Assembly: GCA_021848865.1 (NCBI GenBank)
Contig: JAJZTO010000117.1
Coordinates: 1-7,949 of the forward strand
Reading direction: 5' to 3'
DNA from: Myxococcales bacterium
Lineage (GTDB): Bacteria > Myxococcota > Myxococcia > Myxococcales > Anaeromyxobacteraceae
Length of the DNA: 7,949 nucleotides
Of the stretch, positions 5,776 to 7,949 are shown piece after piece (positions within the stretch are counted from its first letter, which is position 1; the number at the start of each line of letters is the position of its first letter). Under the pieces are notes generated by a model. It saw only the letters and a program-made list of their open reading frames with translations. It did no database searches and had not been told where the DNA came from. A program made the position numbers and the translations under genes.

Positions 5776-7353
5776 TCAGGTGCCGGCGGCGGCCCGGGCG
5801 AGCCCGAGGCCGGCGTCGGTGGTCAGCAGGTAGAAGAGGTGGACGGCGTTGGCGCGCGAGAAGATGCTGGAGGCGTCGCGGTAGACGGCGCGCCGCCGGG
5901 CCACCGAGAGGTCGACGCCGACGGCGTGGGGACCTCCGACCCGCACCACCAGGCCGGCGGTGCCGTAGTCGAGCCGCTCGAAGGTCTTCACGTCCGGAGA
6001 GGCCCGGCCCGAGATCAGGTAGTGGCGGTACACGAGCCGCAGCGAGGCGCGGCCCCCGGCATGCACCTGCGCCTCGGCGAGCGCGCTCAGGGTGGAGCCG
6101 AAGTGGTAGTCGCGGCCGCCCACCGGCTCGACGGCGGCGCCGCCGGCGCCGAAGCCGGCCGACAGGACGGCCGTCCCGCCCACGGCGATCCCGGCGGGCC
6201 AGGCGTGCTGCGCGGTGGTGCCCAGGCCCACGCCGCTGGAGGAGACGCGGAAGATCTCCGGCGACATGTAGTCGTAGTGGGCGAAGAGGCCCCAGAGCCC
6301 GCGCGAGGTGCCGGCGCCGTAGCTCGTCCCCAGGACCAGCCCCCGCAGGAGCAGCGTCATGAAGGCGCCGGGGCTCGACGACGGCCCCGTCGCGACCAGC
6401 CCGAGCTGGGCGTCGAAGTGGTCGAAGGGCTTGCGGAAGCGCCAGTCGCCGGCCGGCGGGCCGCAGGTGATCCGCGCCGACAGCTCGGCGACCCCGGTGC
6501 GCGCCAGCGGGACGTCGGCGTCGGCGGAGACCCCGCGGACGGCCCCGGCCAGCCGGAGTTCCCCGTACCACGGGTTGCCGGACAGCCCCGGCTCGCGCCA
6601 GCGGTTGCCGCCGATCAGCCGGTTCAGGCCGGTGGAGGGGGAGAGGAGCGCGGCGGCCCCCTCGCGCCAGGGCCCCGGGCGCGCCCCGCCGCCGTCGAGG
6701 ACCATGGCGGCGAGGCGGACCAGCGTCTCCCCGAGCAGCGTGCCGCCCATGGTGGTGGTCCACTGGTCGTTGATGCTCACCGGCTCCGTCTCCCCCGCCC
6801 ACTCCCAGAGCAGGCTTCCGCCCAGGGCGTAGAGGAAGGAGGCGTAGAAGCCTGCGCCGGTGGAGCGTGCCGCCGCGAAGGAAACGCTCCCCTGGTACGG
6901 GTGCTGCAGCTCGTTGGTGCCGAAGGGGTCCACGTCGTAGACCCAGCGGCCGCTGACGTTTCGCCAGAAGCTGTGGGGGTCGGTCTCGAACTCGTTCCCG
7001 GCGGGCTTGGTGAACCGCGCGTAGAGGTTCAGGGCGGCGCTGAAGCCGGCCGACTCCAGGGCCGGCAGCCACCGGTTCACCGGCGGCTCCTCCCCCGCGA
7101 GCCAGCGGGCGTCGTCCGGCGAGAGCGAGCGCGCCAGGGACGGCGGCGCCGGGGCGGGCGGCGCGTCCGGCGGGAGGGAGAGCGAGAGCGCGGGCGGCGC
7201 CGGGGCGGGCGGCGGCTGCGGCGGGAGGGAAGGCGAGCCGGGCGCGGACGGCGGCCTCGCAGGGGCAGCGGGCCCGCCGGATGCGCCGGCGGGGGCCGGC
7301 CGCGCGAGCAGGGCCGCGGCGCACGCGACGAGGACGGGGACGAGCCGGGCCAA
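5776..7353 (-). CDS. Secreted DUF3943-domain outer membrane protein
   Basis: A 525-residue exported protein of unknown function. It has a signal peptide (MARLVPVLVACAAALLA, cleavage near PAGA-S at 24/25), a Pro/Ala/Ser-rich linker (about 25-80) with a 17-residue tandem repeat, then a DUF3943-like core (about 105-220). Landmarks in the core are NLYARF (109-114), DPFGTNELQHPYQG (142-155), AARSTGAGFYASFLYALGGS (161-180) and the strip WEWAGETEPVSINDQ (183-197) leading to LLGETLVR (206-213). The rest is strand-like with many Gly and aromatics, as in a transmembrane barrel, and AVHLFYLL near the end could be the last strand. TTG 7353 is preferred because AAGGAG (7366-7361) sits 7 nt upstream and a compact signal peptide follows. 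ATG 7383 (535 residues) is possible but has only GGGG before it. It lies upstream of lpxB on the same strand and diverges from a metal ATPase gene. Confidence 0.82.
   Translation of the reverse strand: MARLVPVLVACAAALLARPAPAGASGGPAAPARPPSAPGSPSLPPQPPPAPAPPALSLSLPPDAPPAPAPPSLARSLSPDDARWLAGEEPPVNRWLPALESAGFSAALNLYARFTKPAGNEFETDPHSFWRNVSGRWVYDVDPFGTNELQHPYQGSVSFAAARSTGAGFYASFLYALGGSLLWEWAGETEPVSINDQWTTTMGGTLLGETLVRLAAMVLDGGGARPGPWREGAAALLSPSTGLNRLIGGNRWREPGLSGNPWYGELRLAGAVRGVSADADVPLARTGVAELSARITCGPPAGDWRFRKPFDHFDAQLGLVATGPSSSPGAFMTLLLRGLVLGTSYGAGTSRGLWGLFAHYDYMSPEIFRVSSSGVGLGTTAQHAWPAGIAVGGTAVLSAGFGAGGAAVEPVGGRDYHFGSTLSALAEAQVHAGGRASLRLVYRHYLISGRASPDVKTFERLDYGTAGLVVRVGGPHAVGVDLSVARRRAVYRDASSIFSRANAVHLFYLLTTDAGLGLARAAAGT
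7114..7230 (-). repeat. 51-bp tandem repeat encoding a 17-residue proline-rich linker unit
   Basis: Within the DUF3943-type gene two successive 51-bp units and a partial third encode SLPPQPPPAPAPPALSL, SLPPDAPPAPAPPSLAR and SLSPD (residues 42-80 from the TTG start). The 38-bp blocks 7193-7230 and 7142-7179 agree at 35 positions. The repeat forms the linker between signal peptide and barrel-like domain, probably crossing or reaching into the periplasm. It could change copy number by slippage. Confidence 0.75.
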
Positions 7354-7360
7354 GGAACCG

Positions 7361-7366
7361 CTCCTT
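7361..7366 (-). promoter_or_regulatory. Shine-Dalgarno AAGGAG supporting a TTG start
   Basis: AAGGAG on the minus strand is followed by a 7-nt spacer and TTG at 7353-7351. The upstream ATG at 7383 has no comparable site, so this element decides the start of the DUF3943-type protein. Confidence 0.5.
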
Positions 7367-7383
7367 GCGGTGACGCCCCTCAT

Positions 7384-7481
7384 ACCCCGAGCGCGGACGC
7401 CGCCCCAGCGGATTCGTCTCCGGGAGCGAAACCGACGGCCGGCGAGCGGGCTCCAACGGATCACGCTAGATAGGGGACCCC
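7384..7481. promoter_or_regulatory. Divergent promoter region between DUF3943 and metal ATPase genes
   Basis: This gap must hold the start signals of the plus-strand ATPase and probably of the minus-strand DUF3943-type gene. I find no convincing -35/-10 pair. Just before the ATPase ATG lies GGGGACCCC (7473-7481), a perfect 9-bp inverted repeat; its AGGGGA part may serve as a ribosome binding site. No MerR/CueR-type dyad with promoter spacing is evident. Confidence 0.4.
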
Positions 7482-7949
7482 ATGGAGCCCACCACCTCGC
7501 CCGCCCCCGCCGCCCCCGCCGCTCCCCCGCCCCGCGACCCGGTGTGCGGGATGCTCGTCGATCCGGAGCGGCCGGCCGGCGGGACGGTGGAGCGCGGCCG
7601 CTACCGCTACCACTTCTGCAGCGCCGGCTGCCGCGAGAAGTTCCTCGCCGAGCCGGAGCGCTACTTCGCCGTCGACCCGGTGTGCGGCATGGAGGTGAAC
7701 CCGAAGGCTCCCAAGGGCGGCTCCTGGGAGCACGGCGGCCGCACCTTCCACTTCTGCAACATGAAGTGCATGGCGAAGTTCCAGGCCGACCCGGAGGGTC
7801 ACCTGGCCCGCGGACCCGGCGGCATGGCGAGCCTGGCGGCCCCGGCGGCGCCGCCGGTCGCCCCGCCCGGCGCCCAGGTCTGGTGGGTCTGCCCCATGGA
7901 CCCGGAGGTGAAGGAGAAGGAGCCGGTGCCCTGCCCGATCTGCGGCATG
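7482..7949 (+). CDS. Metal-transporting P1B-type ATPase (CopA-like), N-terminal part: two YHS domains plus heavy-metal-binding domain
   Basis: An open frame of 156 codons from ATG 7482 runs off the right edge, so the gene is partial. After a Pro/Ala-rich leader (1-18) come two tandem YHS domains. The first has DPVCGM (19-24) and HFCSAGC (44-50), the second DPVCGM (65-70) and HFCNMKC (90-96). Equivalent cysteines are exactly 46 residues apart with no gap. A Pro/Ala linker leads to a heavy-metal-binding domain of the CPMxPE...CPICGM type (137-156, CPMDPEV then CPICGM). In known proteins this order is the N-terminal metal-sensing part of CopA/CadA-like ATPases in the inner membrane, which export Cu+ or related soft metals. 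The pump domain itself (CPC, DKTGT) is outside the window. A CusB-type efflux adaptor or a standalone YHS protein is less likely but possible. The expected His of CPMHP is Asp here. Confidence 0.8.
   Translation, partial: MEPTTSPAPAAPAAPPPRDPVCGMLVDPERPAGGTVERGRYRYHFCSAGCREKFLAEPERYFAVDPVCGMEVNPKAPKGGSWEHGGRTFHFCNMKCMAKFQADPEGHLARGPGGMASLAAPAAPPVAPPGAQVWWVCPMDPEVKEKEPVPCPICGM

Noticed and set aside
5681..7456. lpxB frame stays open about 1.8 kb upstream, suggesting a giant fusion protein
   Set aside because: The extension is Arg/Ala/Pro-rich nonsense in a different frame of the DUF3943-type gene. LpxB homology starts at the MGGALSEPVLIVATEAS segment.
5839..7473. 544-codon plus-strand frame opposite the DUF3943-type gene
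   Set aside because: Shadow frame: no motifs, highly biased composition, and a real signal peptide and DUF3943-like core on the minus strand.
7461..7802. Minus-strand frame opposite the YHS region
   Set aside because: The plus strand encodes two aligned YHS domains with conserved cysteines, so the minus frame is a by-product of GC-rich coding.

Overview
The window is very GC-rich DNA (strong G/C preference at third codon positions) with tightly packed genes, lipid A biosynthesis and several outer-membrane-type proteins. This points to a Gram-negative, high-GC bacterium. The overall style fits the Myxococcota (Anaeromyxobacter-like), but that placement is inference from composition and protein flavour and was not tested by search.

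Layout. On the left, minus strand: a signal-peptide-bearing beta-barrel-like protein running off the left edge (1-706), preceded by an AMP-forming acyl-CoA synthetase (804-2501). A 154-bp divergent gap then leads to a plus-strand GNAT acetyltransferase (2656-3096) that looks leaderless and ends in a strong GC hairpin (3097-3122). Convergent to it is a minus-strand envelope operon, read right to left: lpxB (5680-4532), a DPM1-type GT2 polyprenyl-phosphate sugar synthase (4535-3807) and a MarC-family membrane protein (3810-3160). Both junctions in this operon are ATGA overlaps. Upstream of lpxB on the same strand, 95 bp away, is a secreted DUF3943-type outer-membrane protein with a proline-rich repeated linker (7353-5776). 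At the right edge a plus-strand gene diverges from it and runs out of the window (7482-7949). It begins with two tandem YHS metal-binding domains and a heavy-metal-binding CPM...CPICGM domain, the usual front end of a CopA-like P1B-type ATPase.

How they fit together. lpxB makes the lipid A disaccharide. The GT2 enzyme should charge a polyprenyl phosphate with a sugar (mannose by family). MarC proteins are inner-membrane proteins of unclear role. Their coupled translation suggests one envelope or lipid-carrier job. The acyl-CoA synthetase, the GNAT and the metal ATPase look like independent neighbours. I see no RNA genes, CRISPR, insertion sequences or phage genes, and no clearly novel multi-gene system. 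The best leads are the lpxB-GT2-MarC operon, the tandem YHS duplication, the DUF3943 protein and the altered N-terminal motif of LpxB. All intergenic gaps are shorter than 160 bp.
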